Source of the DNA: Thermoleophilia bacterium
GTDB lineage: Bacteria; Actinomycetota; Thermoleophilia; Miltoncostaeales; Miltoncostaeaceae
DNA: 59,755 nucleotides
Direction: 5' to 3'
Assembly: GCA_028285405.1 (NCBI GenBank)
Contig: JANQPH010000003.1
Coordinates: forward strand, 1 to 59,755
Part shown: in pieces, positions 1 to 7,784 of the stretch
Position numbering within the stretch: the stretch's first letter is position 1
Layout: every line of letters begins with the position of its first letter
Position numbers and translations under genes: made by a program
The notes under the pieces: model-generated
Databases searched by the model: none
What the model was told of the DNA's origin: nothing
The model's input: only the letters and a program-made list of their open reading frames with translations

Positions 1-1
1 C

Positions 2-1759
2 TCGAGCCTGAAGGCGGCGGCGAAGGCCCTCGCGTCGGGCGCCAGGGCGGCGGTGGTCGCCCGGCAGACCCAGACGAGCGCAGCCGAGGGCCTGACGCAC
101 GCGATCCGCGACTGCCGCCCCGAGAGCGCCGCCCACCTGCGCGAGGCGCTCGGTGCGGCCCAGCTGGTCGATCGGCTCGAGGACGCGCCGGCCGAGGCCG
201 AGCACGGCGTCTTCGTGACCAGAGACGGTGTCGTGTATCGGGCGCACGACCGCCTCGCAGTACGCGTCGACGGCGGCTGGGCCGCCGCCGCGCGCGCCGA
301 GCGTCTCGCCGGCCAGGCCGAGGCGGCCGAGGCCGAGGTGGCCCAGGCCGAGGATGCAGCGCTCCGGGCGGCCGACGCGCTCGAGGCGACATCGAGGCGC
401 CGGCGGGCCGCAGAGCGCTCAGCGGCGCGTGCCGCTGAGCGGCTCGCCGCGCTCAGGGCGAGCTCGCTGGCGCGAGCCGAGGAGACGCGAGGCCTCGAGG
501 AGCACGTCGCACGCCTCGAGCGGGAGCTCGAGACGATCGAGGCCGAGCGCGCGGCCGTGCGCGACGAGGTCGTCCGCGCGGCTGAGCGCGCTGGCGAGCA
601 GGGCACGGTCGCCGATTCCGCCAAGGAGCTCGCGGCCAGCAGCACGTCAGAAGCGAAGCGGGCCCTGGAGGCGCGCGACGAGGCGCGCCGATCCGAGTCC
701 GTCGCGAGAAAGGCGCTGGTCGACGCCGATGAGCGCGCAGCTCGGGCCGAGGCGGCGGCGCAGCTCCTGGGCGTTGCCGGCGACCTCGGGCCCGCTCGCG
801 CCGCGCCCGCCGCGCTGGCCGAGGTGGGGGACGCGCCCCGGGCGCGCCGGGATCGGTGCCGCCAGGAGGCCGGCGAGCTCGAGGCGGCAGCCGCTCGCGC
901 CGAGGATGGCGCGCAGGGTCGGGATCGAGCGCGCGAGGAGGCGGAGACCGCGCTCGCCGCCAGCAGGGAGGCCGAGGCGGTCGCGGCCGAGCGCGAGCGG
1001 GCGACCGGCGAGCGGATCGAGGGCATCGCTCGCCCGGCGGGTCCCGACACCGAGGCCGACCCCGAGCAGCTTGAGGCGCGGCTGGAGGAGCTCGAGCGCA
1101 GCCGAGCCCGCATCGGCGCGGTGAACGAGCTGGCGCACACCGAGCGCGAGGAGCTCGAGGCGCAGGCCGAGGAGCTCGGCGAGCAGATCGACGACCTCGA
1201 GCGCGCGTGCGAGGGCCTGCGGGAGCGGGTCGCCGGCCTCGAGGCCCGTGTGACCGAGGCGTTCGACACCACGTTCGGTCAGCTCCGAGAGAACTTCGGC
1301 GAGAGCGTGGGGCTGCTGTTTCCCGGAGGCTCCGGGCGTCTTCGGGAGATGACCGACTCGGACGGTGAGGAGGGGGTCGAGATCGAGGTCGTCCCCGCGG
1401 GCAAGCGTCCACGCCCACTCCGGCTGCTGTCCGGTGGGGAGCGGTCGCTGATCGCGCTGGCGTTCTGCCTGGCGCTCGCGCAGACGCGGCCCGCACCCGT
1501 GTACGTCCTCGACGAGGTCGACGCTGCACTCGACGATCCGAACCTGCGCCGCTTCATCACGCTGATCGATCGCCTCTCGCACCAGACCCAGTTCGTGCTC
1601 GTGACCCATCAGCAGCCCACGGTCGAGGCCGCTCACGCGGTCTATGGCGTGACCATGAGGGCGGGAGGGGTCTCGCAGATCCTCTCGCGTCGGCTTCCGG
1701 CGGCGACCGAGGGCCAATCGGCTCCGCGACTGCGTGCAGTCGCCGGCGGCCGAGCGTGA
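2..1759 (+). CDS. smc: Chromosome segregation ATPase SMC, C-terminal part (5' end outside window)
   Basis: The reading frame is open from base 2, so the gene starts before the window. SMC dimers with ScpA/ScpB organise the origin region and help segregate the chromosome. Seen here: the tail of the hinge (a VTRDGVVY-like stretch near 210-240), a very long Ala/Glu/Arg-rich coiled coil (about 270-1260) and the C-terminal ATPase lobe with the ABC signature LLSGGERSLIALAF near 1424 and Walker B VYVLDEVDAALDDPN near 1499. The N-terminal Walker A lobe is missing only because of the window edge. The stop overlaps the ftsY start by four bases, so the two are probably translated together. Confidence 0.95.
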   Translation, partial: SSLKAAAKALASGARAAVVARQTQTSAAEGLTHAIRDCRPESAAHLREALGAAQLVDRLEDAPAEAEHGVFVTRDGVVYRAHDRLAVRVDGGWAAAARAERLAGQAEAAEAEVAQAEDAALRAADALEATSRRRRAAERSAARAAERLAALRASSLARAEETRGLEEHVARLERELETIEAERAAVRDEVVRAAERAGEQGTVADSAKELAASSTSEAKRALEARDEARRSESVARKALVDADERAARAEAAAQLLGVAGDLGPARAAPAALAEVGDAPRARRDRCRQEAGELEAAAARAEDGAQGRDRAREEAETALAASREAEAVAAERERATGERIEGIARPAGPDTEADPEQLEARLEELERSRARIGAVNELAHTEREELEAQAEELGEQIDDLERACEGLRERVAGLEARVTEAFDTTFGQLRENFGESVGLLFPGGSGRLREMTDSDGEEGVEIEVVPAGKRPRPLRLLSGGERSLIALAFCLALAQTRPAPVYVLDEVDAALDDPNLRRFITLIDRLSHQTQFVLVTHQQPTVEAAHAVYGVTMRAGGVSQILSRRLPAATEGQSAPRLRAVAGGRA

Positions 1760-2790
1760 GCGACGAGGAGGTCGCGAGCTCCGCTTCGGAGGGTGAGGAC
1801 CTCGGGAGGTGGGCCGATCTGTTCGGTCTCGAGCGCCCGCCCGAGCCGGAGCAGGACGAGCCGAAGAAGCGCCGCGGATTCCTCTCGCGCATGCGCGAGA
1901 GCCTCGCCAAGCCGCGTCAGGGCCTCGCACCCCAGCTCGCCAGCATGTTCAGCGATCGGCCGGTCGGGCCCGATGACTGGGACGATCTCGAGGACGCGCT
2001 GATCGGTGCCGACTGTGGGCTCGAGACCACCGAGGAGATCGTCAACTACCTCCGCTCGGAGGCCGGGGCCGGGCGCATCGTGATGGGGCCGGATCTGGCG
2101 AAGGCGCTCTGGAAGACCGTCGGAGAGCGCATGTCGCCCGAGCCGCCGACGATCACGCTCGACGGAGCGCCGACCGTGATCATGGTCGCCGGGGTGAACG
2201 GCAGCGGCAAGACGACGACGATCGGGAAGATCGCGTACCGCCTGTCCCAGCTGGATCAGCGGGTCGTGATCGGAGCTGCCGACACGTTTCGCGCCGCGGC
2301 GATCGAGCAGCTCCAGACATGGGCCGAGCGCGGGGATGCGGAGCTCGTCCGCCAGGCCCCCGGGGCCGATCCGGGCGCGGTGGCGTTCGATGCGGTCGCC
2401 GCCGGGAAGGCGCGGGGAGCGGACGTCGTGCTCGTCGACACGGCCGGTCGCCTGCAGACCGAGCACAACCTGATGGACGAGCTGAAGAAGGTCGCCGGCG
2501 TGATGGGCAAGGTCGATCCGGCCGCGCCACACGAGACGCTGCTCGTCCTGGACGCCACGACCGGCCAGAACGGCATCAGCCAGGCGCGCCTGTTCGGGGA
2601 GGCCGTGCCCCTCAGCGGAGTCGTCCTCACGAAGCTCGACGGGGCCGCTCGGGGCGGGATCGCGCTGGCGATCCGCTCCCAGCTGGGCGTCCCGGTGGTC
2701 CTCGCGGGGACCGGTGAGCGGGTGGAGGACCTGCAGCCGTTCGACGCTCGGGCCTATGCGCAGGCGATCTTCTCGCCGGACGACCAGTGA
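1756..2790 (+). CDS. ftsY: Signal recognition particle receptor FtsY
   Basis: FtsY is the membrane-associated SRP receptor GTPase that docks Ffh-bound ribosomes to the translocon. The 344-residue protein has an acidic N-terminal A domain (about 1-45), an NG domain, the P-loop GVNGSGKTTT near residue 145, DTFRAAAIEQL, DTAGRLQTEH near 227 and TKLDGAARGG near 292, all typical of FtsY. The GTG start lies within the smc stop (GTGA overlap). The A domain is short and no transmembrane anchor is visible, as in many actinobacterial versions. It precedes ffh, its functional partner, by 89 bases. Confidence 0.96.
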   Translation: MSDEEVASSASEGEDLGRWADLFGLERPPEPEQDEPKKRRGFLSRMRESLAKPRQGLAPQLASMFSDRPVGPDDWDDLEDALIGADCGLETTEEIVNYLRSEAGAGRIVMGPDLAKALWKTVGERMSPEPPTITLDGAPTVIMVAGVNGSGKTTTIGKIAYRLSQLDQRVVIGAADTFRAAAIEQLQTWAERGDAELVRQAPGADPGAVAFDAVAAGKARGADVVLVDTAGRLQTEHNLMDELKKVAGVMGKVDPAAPHETLLVLDATTGQNGISQARLFGEAVPLSGVVLTKLDGAARGGIALAIRSQLGVPVVLAGTGERVEDLQPFDARAYAQAIFSPDDQ

Positions 2791-2879
2791 GTGCGCAGGT
2801 GCCCCAACGGGCTGCGCCATTCGTCCCGATCACCGGACCTCGCTAAGGTAAGCGGTCGCGCCGCGCCCGGCGCTCTCTC

Positions 2880-4229
2880 ATGTTCGACGCTCTCGGCGAC
2901 AGACTGCATGGTGTCTTCTCGGGCCTCTCCGGCCGCGGGAAGCTCTCGGCGGACGACATCGACCTCGCGATGCGCGAGATCCGGCGTGCCCTGCTCGAGG
3001 CCGACGTGTCGCTGCCCGTGGTCAAGCAGGTCACGAACGCGATCTCCGAGCGCGCCAAGGGCGCCGAGGTCCTGGGCTCGCTGAAGCCCGAGGAGCAGGT
3101 CGTCACCATCGTCAACGAGGAGCTCACCCGGCTGATGGGTGAGACCAACGTCGGGTTGGCGATGGCCTCGAAGCCTCCGACGATCATCCTCGCGGCTGGA
3201 CTCCAGGGGTCGGGGAAGACGACCTTCTGCGCGAAGCTCGCGCGCCACCTCCAGAAGCAGGGGCGCGCTCCGCTCATGGTCGCCTGCGACGTCCAGCGAC
3301 CCGCCGCGGCGGATCAGCTCGAGGTTCTCGGGCGTCAGATCGACGCTCCCGTGTACCGCGGAGACGGCAAGGACCCCGTCAAGATCGCCAGCCAGGGCGT
3401 CAAGGAGGCGGGCAAGGCCGGCAAGGACGTCGTGATCGTCGACACGGCGGGTCGCACGAGCGTCGACGAGGAGATGATGGCCCAGCTGGTCGACATCCGG
3501 GACGCCGTCGACCCGACCTCGGTCCTCCTCGTGCTGGACGCGATGACCGGGCAGACCGCGGTCGACGTGGCGAGCGCGTTCTCGGACGCCGTCGACTTCG
3601 ACGGCGTGGTGCTGACCAAGCTCGACGGCGATGCCCGTGGCGGCGCGGCGCTGTCGGTTCGGGCCGTGACCGGCGCTCCGATCATCTTCATCGGCACGGG
3701 GGAGAAGATCGATGCGCTCGAGGCCTTCCATCCCGACCGCATGGCCTCACGGATCCTCGGCCGCGGAGACCTGCAGAGCCTCATGGAGAAGGCGCAGGAG
3801 ACCGTCGAGATCGAGGACCCCAAGGACCTCCAGCGGCGCATCAAGGACGGGAACCTCACCCTGGAGGACTTCCTCGACCAGATGCGCCAGGTCAAGAAGA
3901 TGGGCCCGATCTCGCAGCTGCTGGGCATGGTGCCGGGCTTCAAGAGCGCGACCCGCGGCAAGGACATCCAGGTCGACGAGGACAAGCTCGGCCGGGTGGA
4001 GGCGATCATCCAGAGCATGACCCCCGAGGAGCGCCGCCGACCGGACATGATCAACGGCAGCCGGCGGCGCCGGATCGCAATGGGCAGCGGCACGTCGGTG
4101 CAAGAGGTCAACCAGCTGCTCAGCCAGTTCAAGCAGATGCGCAAGCTGATGAAGCAGATCGGCAAAGGCGCCATCCCCGCCGGGCTGGCAGAAGGCCTGG
4201 CCGGCGGCCAGCAGCTGACACACCCCTGA
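2880..4229 (+). CDS. ffh: Signal recognition particle protein Ffh (SRP54)
   Basis: Ffh binds signal sequences and 4.5S RNA and is the GTPase partner of FtsY. The 449-residue protein has an N helical bundle, the P-loop GLQGSGKTTFCAKLA near residue 106 (the usual Thr-Thr after GKTT is Phe-Cys here), DTAGR near 187, TKLDGDARGG near 247, and a Met-rich M domain from about 300 with the RNA-binding stretch RRRRIAMGSGTS. A possible -10 (TAAGGT, 2844-2849) lies about 30 bases before the ATG and no clear Shine-Dalgarno is seen. It leads the rpsP-khpA-rimM-trmD group. Confidence 0.96.
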   Translation: MFDALGDRLHGVFSGLSGRGKLSADDIDLAMREIRRALLEADVSLPVVKQVTNAISERAKGAEVLGSLKPEEQVVTIVNEELTRLMGETNVGLAMASKPPTIILAAGLQGSGKTTFCAKLARHLQKQGRAPLMVACDVQRPAAADQLEVLGRQIDAPVYRGDGKDPVKIASQGVKEAGKAGKDVVIVDTAGRTSVDEEMMAQLVDIRDAVDPTSVLLVLDAMTGQTAVDVASAFSDAVDFDGVVLTKLDGDARGGAALSVRAVTGAPIIFIGTGEKIDALEAFHPDRMASRILGRGDLQSLMEKAQETVEIEDPKDLQRRIKDGNLTLEDFLDQMRQVKKMGPISQLLGMVPGFKSATRGKDIQVDEDKLGRVEAIIQSMTPEERRRPDMINGSRRRRIAMGSGTSVQEVNQLLSQFKQMRKLMKQIGKGAIPAGLAEGLAGGQQLTHP

Positions 4230-4250
4230 CAAACGCGTCACAGGAGCAAC

Positions 4251-4493
4251 GTGGTCAAGATCAGACTCGCCCGCGTGGGCAGCAAGGGAAACCCCATCTT
4301 CCGGGTCGTCGTCGCCGACTCCCGGGCGCCCCGGGACGGGCGCAACATCGAGACGATCGGGCGCTACGACCCGCAGCCGAACCCGTCGTTCGTCGAGATC
4401 GACCTGGAGCGGGCCAACCACTGGGTCGGGGTGGGCGCACAGCCGACGCCGGCGGTGCGCAAGCTGATCAAGATCGCTGAGGCCTCGCAATAG
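4251..4493 (+). CDS. rpsP: 30S ribosomal protein S16
   Basis: This 80-residue protein opens [21 protein letters not shown] and contains the family features SRAPRDGR and [11 protein letters not shown], so it is ribosomal protein S16 of the small subunit. The GTG start follows an AGGAG Shine-Dalgarno (4242-4246) at close spacing. It sits 21 bases after ffh and is followed by the KH protein gene, the usual actinobacterial order, and is probably co-transcribed with both. Confidence 0.97.
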   Translation: MVKIRLARVGSKGNPIFRVVVADSRAPRDGRNIETIGRYDPQPNPSFVEIDLERANHWVGVGAQPTPAVRKLIKIAEASQ

Positions 4494-4522
4494 CCGAGTC
4501 CAGCGAAGACGCAATCGCGGGC

Positions 4523-4744
4523 ATGGTCGTCGAGCTCGCGAAGGGGCTCGTCGAGAAGCCCGACGAGGTGCGCGTCGAGGCCGAGGACGAGGGCGCCAAG
4601 ACCGTTCTGTGCCTCTACGTCGCCGAGGACGACCTCGGCCGGGTGATCGGGCGAAACGGGCGCGTCGCTCACGCCCTGCGCGCGCTGGTGCGCGCGGCCG
4701 CGGGGGAGCGGGGAGCACGCATGTCGCTGGAGATCGTCGACTGA
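4523..4744 (+). CDS. khpA: KH-domain RNA-binding protein (KhpA type)
   Basis: A 73-residue single KH domain. The RNA-binding GXXG loop is visible as GRNG within VIGRNGRVAHALRALV, preceded by the family pattern AKGLVEKPDEV. KhpA proteins bind RNA and in Gram-positive bacteria work with KhpB/Jag. The gene lies between rpsP and rimM, its standard location. The start is uncertain: the ATG at 4523 has no good ribosome-binding site, and the frame stays open upstream into the rpsP end with no other ATG, GTG or TTG, so coupling to rpsP termination is likely. Confidence 0.88.
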   Translation: MVVELAKGLVEKPDEVRVEAEDEGAKTVLCLYVAEDDLGRVIGRNGRVAHALRALVRAAAGERGARMSLEIVD

Positions 4745-4764
4745 CAGGGCCCACGGCTGACCTC

Positions 4765-5265
4765 GTGGTCGTCGGCCGGCTCGGCCGTCCACATGGTCTG
4801 CGAGGGCATCTGCGGGTCAGCACGGCGGGTCGGGCGCTGCGCACGCTGCCGCTGCCCATCTCGGTCGTGCTCCGCTCGGGCTCCGGAGCGCGCCGTGCCG
4901 AGGTCGTCGAGGTCGCCGTCGACGGCGAGCGGCTCGTGATCCTGACCTCGGAGGCGTCCGACCGGGAGGGGGCGGCCGCGTTGACCGGGCAGGAGCTCCT
5001 CCTCGCTCGCGCGGACCTTCCGTCGCTGGCCGACCCGGACGAGTTCTACGTCGTGGACCTGCTCGGCTTCGACGTCGAGAGCGGCGGGACGAGGGTGGGC
5101 CGCCTCGTGGACGTGCTCGACCGCCCCGCCAACGACGTGCTCGAGGTCGAGGCGGTCGACGGTCGCATCGCGCTGATCCCCTTCGTGGCAGAGGCGGTGA
5201 GAGAGGTCGCCCACGAGCGGCGGGCGATCGTGCTCGAGGACTGGGCCTTCCGGGAGGCCGAGTGA
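4765..5265 (+). CDS. rimM: Ribosome maturation factor RimM
   Basis: RimM binds S19 and helps mature the 30S head. The protein opens VVVGRLGRPHGLRGHLRV, the conserved N-terminal RimM barrel, and has the C-terminal PRC-like domain with DEFYVVDLLGFDV, PANDVLEVE and LIPFVAEAVREV. I chose GTG 4765, which places the conserved start directly at the N-terminus (166 residues). The frame is open further upstream inside khpA, and a CTG at 4741 overlapping the khpA stop cannot be excluded. The 3' end overlaps the trmD start by four bases. Confidence 0.92.
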   Translation: MVVGRLGRPHGLRGHLRVSTAGRALRTLPLPISVVLRSGSGARRAEVVEVAVDGERLVILTSEASDREGAAALTGQELLLARADLPSLADPDEFYVVDLLGFDVESGGTRVGRLVDVLDRPANDVLEVEAVDGRIALIPFVAEAVREVAHERRAIVLEDWAFREAE

Positions 5266-6062
5266 GAATCGACGTCTTCACGCTCTTCCCGGAGTGGTTC
5301 GACTGGATGGAGCGCTCCCGACCGCTTCGGAACGCCCACGCCGCGGGGAGCCTCGAGCTGTGCACGTTCGACTACCGCACGACGACGCCGCTGCGCGGGG
5401 GGCGCGTCGACGACACCCCGTACGGCGGCGGACCGGGGATGGTCATCAGGGTCGATGTCGTCGCGGCCGCGCTCGAGGGCGCCTACGGGGCGACGAGCCG
5501 GGCCCCGCGGGTCGTCGTCCTGAGCCCGCGGGGGCGGCCCTTCGACGACGCGATGGCGCGCGAGCTCGCCGGCGAGGACCAGCTCGCCATCCTGTGCGGC
5601 CGGTACGAGGGCTTCGACGAGCGCGTCCACGCCCACCTGGCCTCGGACACGGTCTCCATCGGCCCCTACGTCCTATCCGGTGGCGAGATCGCGGCGATGG
5701 CGATCGTCGACGCGCTCGGGCGGCGTCTTCCCGGCGCGCTCGGCAACGACGCCAGCCTGGAGCAGGAGTCGTTCTCGCCCGCGCTCGGCGGCGGCACCGA
5801 GCATCCCCACTACACGCGACCGCCGGAGTTCCGGGGGTGGGGTGTCCCCGAGGTCCTGCTCTCGGGTCATCACGGAGAGGTCGAGCGGTGGCGGCGGGAC
5901 CGGGTCGGCTCAGGTCCCGCGGTCGCGCTCCAGCCTGGCCGCGAGGAAGGCCAGGGCGACGGCGACCCCGATCGCGACCCCGATCGGGGGGCTCTTGGCG
6001 GCGATGCCGATCGCCGTGCCGATGCCCGCCCCGATCACGATCCCGAATCCGATGCTGGCTAG
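5262..6062 (+). CDS. trmD: tRNA (guanine37-N1)-methyltransferase TrmD
   Basis: TrmD methylates G37 of tRNAs with AdoMet to prevent frameshifting. It has MRIDVFTLFPEWF at the start, TPYGGGPGMV, GRYEGFDER near residue 113, the trefoil-knot SIGPYVLSGGE near 132-143 and GGGTEHPHYTRPPEF. The GTG start overlaps rimM. The family normally ends soon after VLLSGHHGEVERWRR, but this frame runs on for about 50 low-complexity residues (Gly/Asp/Arg) that are antisense to the small membrane protein gene at 5910-6074. The true end of the fold is therefore near 5895, and a lost stop or frameshift there is possible. Confidence 0.93.
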   Translation: MRIDVFTLFPEWFDWMERSRPLRNAHAAGSLELCTFDYRTTTPLRGGRVDDTPYGGGPGMVIRVDVVAAALEGAYGATSRAPRVVVLSPRGRPFDDAMARELAGEDQLAILCGRYEGFDERVHAHLASDTVSIGPYVLSGGEIAAMAIVDALGRRLPGALGNDASLEQESFSPALGGGTEHPHYTRPPEFRGWGVPEVLLSGHHGEVERWRRDRVGSGPAVALQPGREEGQGDGDPDRDPDRGALGGDADRRADARPDHDPESDAG

Positions 6063-6074
6063 GGCTCGGGGCAC
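5910..6074 (-). CDS. Small Gly/Ala/Ile-rich membrane protein (54 aa), convergent with trmD
   Basis: On the minus strand a GTG start at 6074 opens a 54-residue protein that begins [17 protein letters not shown] and ends RLERDRGT. It carries two hydrophobic segments with regular Gly spacing (about 7-24 and 30-46) joined by a KSPP turn, as in glycine-zipper hairpin membrane proteins. Coding reality is inferred from this membrane topology and from the repetitive, non-globular character of the three opposite-strand frames. It overlaps the 3' end of trmD antisense by 153 bases. Function unknown; no strong ribosome-binding site. Confidence 0.6.
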   Translation of the reverse strand: MPRALASIGFGIVIGAGIGTAIGIAAKSPPIGVAIGVAVALAFLAARLERDRGT

Positions 6075-6233
6075 CGACCGAGCCTAGCGACCGGGTCCCG
6101 CTGCGCGTCTCGGAGCCGCTGCTCGAATCTGCCTGACAGTGCTACAGTCCCTCGCCGGTCCGACGCGCGTTCGGCACCGCAGGACGGACAGGACTGGTCG
6201 CCAGCACGGCGCGGACGGAGAGAGGACGATCAG

Positions 6234-6581
6234 GTGAGCAGCGTCATCGAGAGCCTCGAAGAGGAGCAGCTGCGCGCGGAGACGCCGCAGTTCGATCCCG
6301 GCGACAGCGTTCGGGTCCACTTCAAGGTCATCGAGGGCTCGCGCCAGCGGGTCCAGGTCTTCGAGGGCACGGTCCTGAAGCGTCAGGGCGCCGGGGTGCG
6401 GGAGACGTTCACGGTCCGAAAGCAGAGCTTCGGTGTCGGCGTGGAGCGGACGTTCCCGGTCCACAGCCCCAAGATCGAGAAGATCGAGCGCACGATGGAG
6501 GGCGACGTCAACCGGGCCAAGCTCTACTACCTGCGCGGCAAGCTCGGCAAGCAGGCCCGAGTCCGGGAGCGCCAGACCTAG
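6234..6581 (+). CDS. rplS: 50S ribosomal protein L19
   Basis: A 115-residue protein with the L19 pattern [49 protein letters not shown] and the basic end [15 protein letters not shown]19 sits at the 30S-50S interface. The GTG start follows a purine-rich GAGAGGAC stretch. A leader of roughly 90 bases follows a possible -10 (TACAGT near 6141-6146), so unlike many genes here it seems to have a 5' untranslated region. Confidence 0.96.
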   Translation: MSSVIESLEEEQLRAETPQFDPGDSVRVHFKVIEGSRQRVQVFEGTVLKRQGAGVRETFTVRKQSFGVGVERTFPVHSPKIEKIERTMEGDVNRAKLYYLRGKLGKQARVRERQT

Positions 6582-6631
6582 ACCGCCGGGGCGGCGCCCA
6601 CGCCATCCGGCAGATCCGGCAAGCTGCGCGG

Positions 6632-7423
6632 GTGGGCGGATCGCGGAGCGGGCGGGGCACAGGTCGGCGCGGTGCGCGACGACCCGCGGTTCGGCTGTTC
6701 GCGTTCGACCGAGACCACGGCGTACGCAGGATCGCCGGCGTCGACGAGGCCGGGCGGGGATGTCTGGCCGGTCCGCTCGTCGTGGCGGCGGTCTGCATCG
6801 ATCTGGACGGCATCCGAGGTCGACCGCGCCGGCTGCTGTCCGAGCTCGACGACTCGAAGCGCCTCCTGCCCGAGCAGCGCGAGCGCCTCTTCGGGGCCGT
6901 GATGACCCATGCGGAGTGTGTGACGGTTCACGTGGCGTCGCCGCGCCGGATCGACGCCGACGGGCTGCACCGGACGAACCTGCGCCTGATGGCCGAGGCG
7001 CTGCGCGGGGTCGAGCACGTGGCGGAGCGATGTCTCGTCGACGGGTTCCACCTCGGCCCGGAGGCACCCGAGCACGCCCGGGTCGTCGGGGGCGACCGCC
7101 GGAGTGCGGCGATCGCCGCGGCATCCGTCGTCGCCAAGGTCACCCGTGATCGCCTGATGGCCGGGCCGGTGGCGGCGGCACATCCCGGGTTCGGCTTCGA
7201 CAAGCACGTCGGGTACGCCACGCCGGAGCATCATGCGGCGATCAGGCGCCTCGGCCCCTCGCCGATGCACCGCATGTCGTTCGACTCGCTCGCGTATCGG
7301 GATGCCGCCGACGTCAGCGCGGCCGACGCGGCGGGGGAGGTCGCTCCAGGGCCGGCGACTCCAGTCCGTGTCGAACGTGCAGCACCCGCGCAGGTCGCAT
7401 CCGGCGCGGCACCACCAGGATGA
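6632..7423 (+). CDS. rnhB: Ribonuclease HII
   Basis: RNase HII removes ribonucleotides from RNA-DNA hybrids. Seen: GVDEAGRGCLAGPLV (the Asp-Glu catalytic pair near residues 37-38), DSKRLLP, LVDGF (third Asp), SVVAKVTRDRLM (fourth Asp) and FDKHVGYATPEH near the end of the catalytic fold. The chosen GTG at 6632 leaves a 20-residue basic lead before the domain; a later start is possible. The last 40 or so residues, after SPMHRMSF, are Ala/Pro-rich, lie outside the usual fold and overlap yraN on the other strand by 110 bases. Confidence 0.92.
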   Translation: MGGSRSGRGTGRRGARRPAVRLFAFDRDHGVRRIAGVDEAGRGCLAGPLVVAAVCIDLDGIRGRPRRLLSELDDSKRLLPEQRERLFGAVMTHAECVTVHVASPRRIDADGLHRTNLRLMAEALRGVEHVAERCLVDGFHLGPEAPEHARVVGGDRRSAAIAAASVVAKVTRDRLMAGPVAAAHPGFGFDKHVGYATPEHHAAIRRLGPSPMHRMSFDSLAYRDAADVSAADAAGEVAPGPATPVRVERAAPAQVASGAAPPG

Positions 7424-7718
7424 GATCCAGCCGCACCTGGAGCGGCGCCAGCTCCGGGTGCAGCTCGCAGTAGGCCTCGGCCGCCCGGCGAATCCGCTCG
7501 ATCTGCCGCGGCCCGACGGGTCCGATCGGCCCGAGCCGGGTGCGCGTCTTGACCTCGCAGATGGCGAGGACGCCCCCGCGGCTGGCGACCAGGTCGATCT
7601 CGGCTCCGAAGGAGCGCTCGCGGCGTGCGAGCACCCACCATCCGTGGAGGCGCAGGCGCCGAGCGGCGACCCGCTCGCCCCAGGCACCGGTACGCATCTG
7701 CGCCGTCGCCATCGCCAT
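7314..7718 (-). CDS. yraN: YraN-family (UPF0102) putative endonuclease
   Basis: 134 residues with the restriction-endonuclease-like core of the UPF0102 family: GAWGERVAARRLRLHGWWVLARR, then the metal-binding GAEIDLVASRGGVLAICEVKTR (Asp and ExK). Family members are predicted nucleases often next to rnhB and comM/dprA, as here. The ATG at 7718 is preceded by a TTGGAG ribosome-binding site. The 3' part is antisense to the rnhB tail (7314-7423), a convergent overlap that is unusually long. Confidence 0.88.
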   Translation of the reverse strand: MAMATAQMRTGAWGERVAARRLRLHGWWVLARRERSFGAEIDLVASRGGVLAICEVKTRTRLGPIGPVGPRQIERIRRAAEAYCELHPELAPLQVRLDLILVVPRRMRPARVLHVRHGLESPALERPPPPRRPR

Positions 7719-7784
7719 GCTCCAACGCTCGCGGGCGAATCCAGGTGGAAGCGGCGCCGATGTGACGGATCGCCCTCGGCCGTG

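Noticed and set aside
53-55. GTG as start of SMC
   Set aside because: The frame is open to the window edge and the N-terminal half of SMC is missing, so this is an internal codon.
4609-4764. Upstream extension of rimM
   Set aside because: These codons overlap khpA, and the conserved RimM N-terminus begins at 4765.
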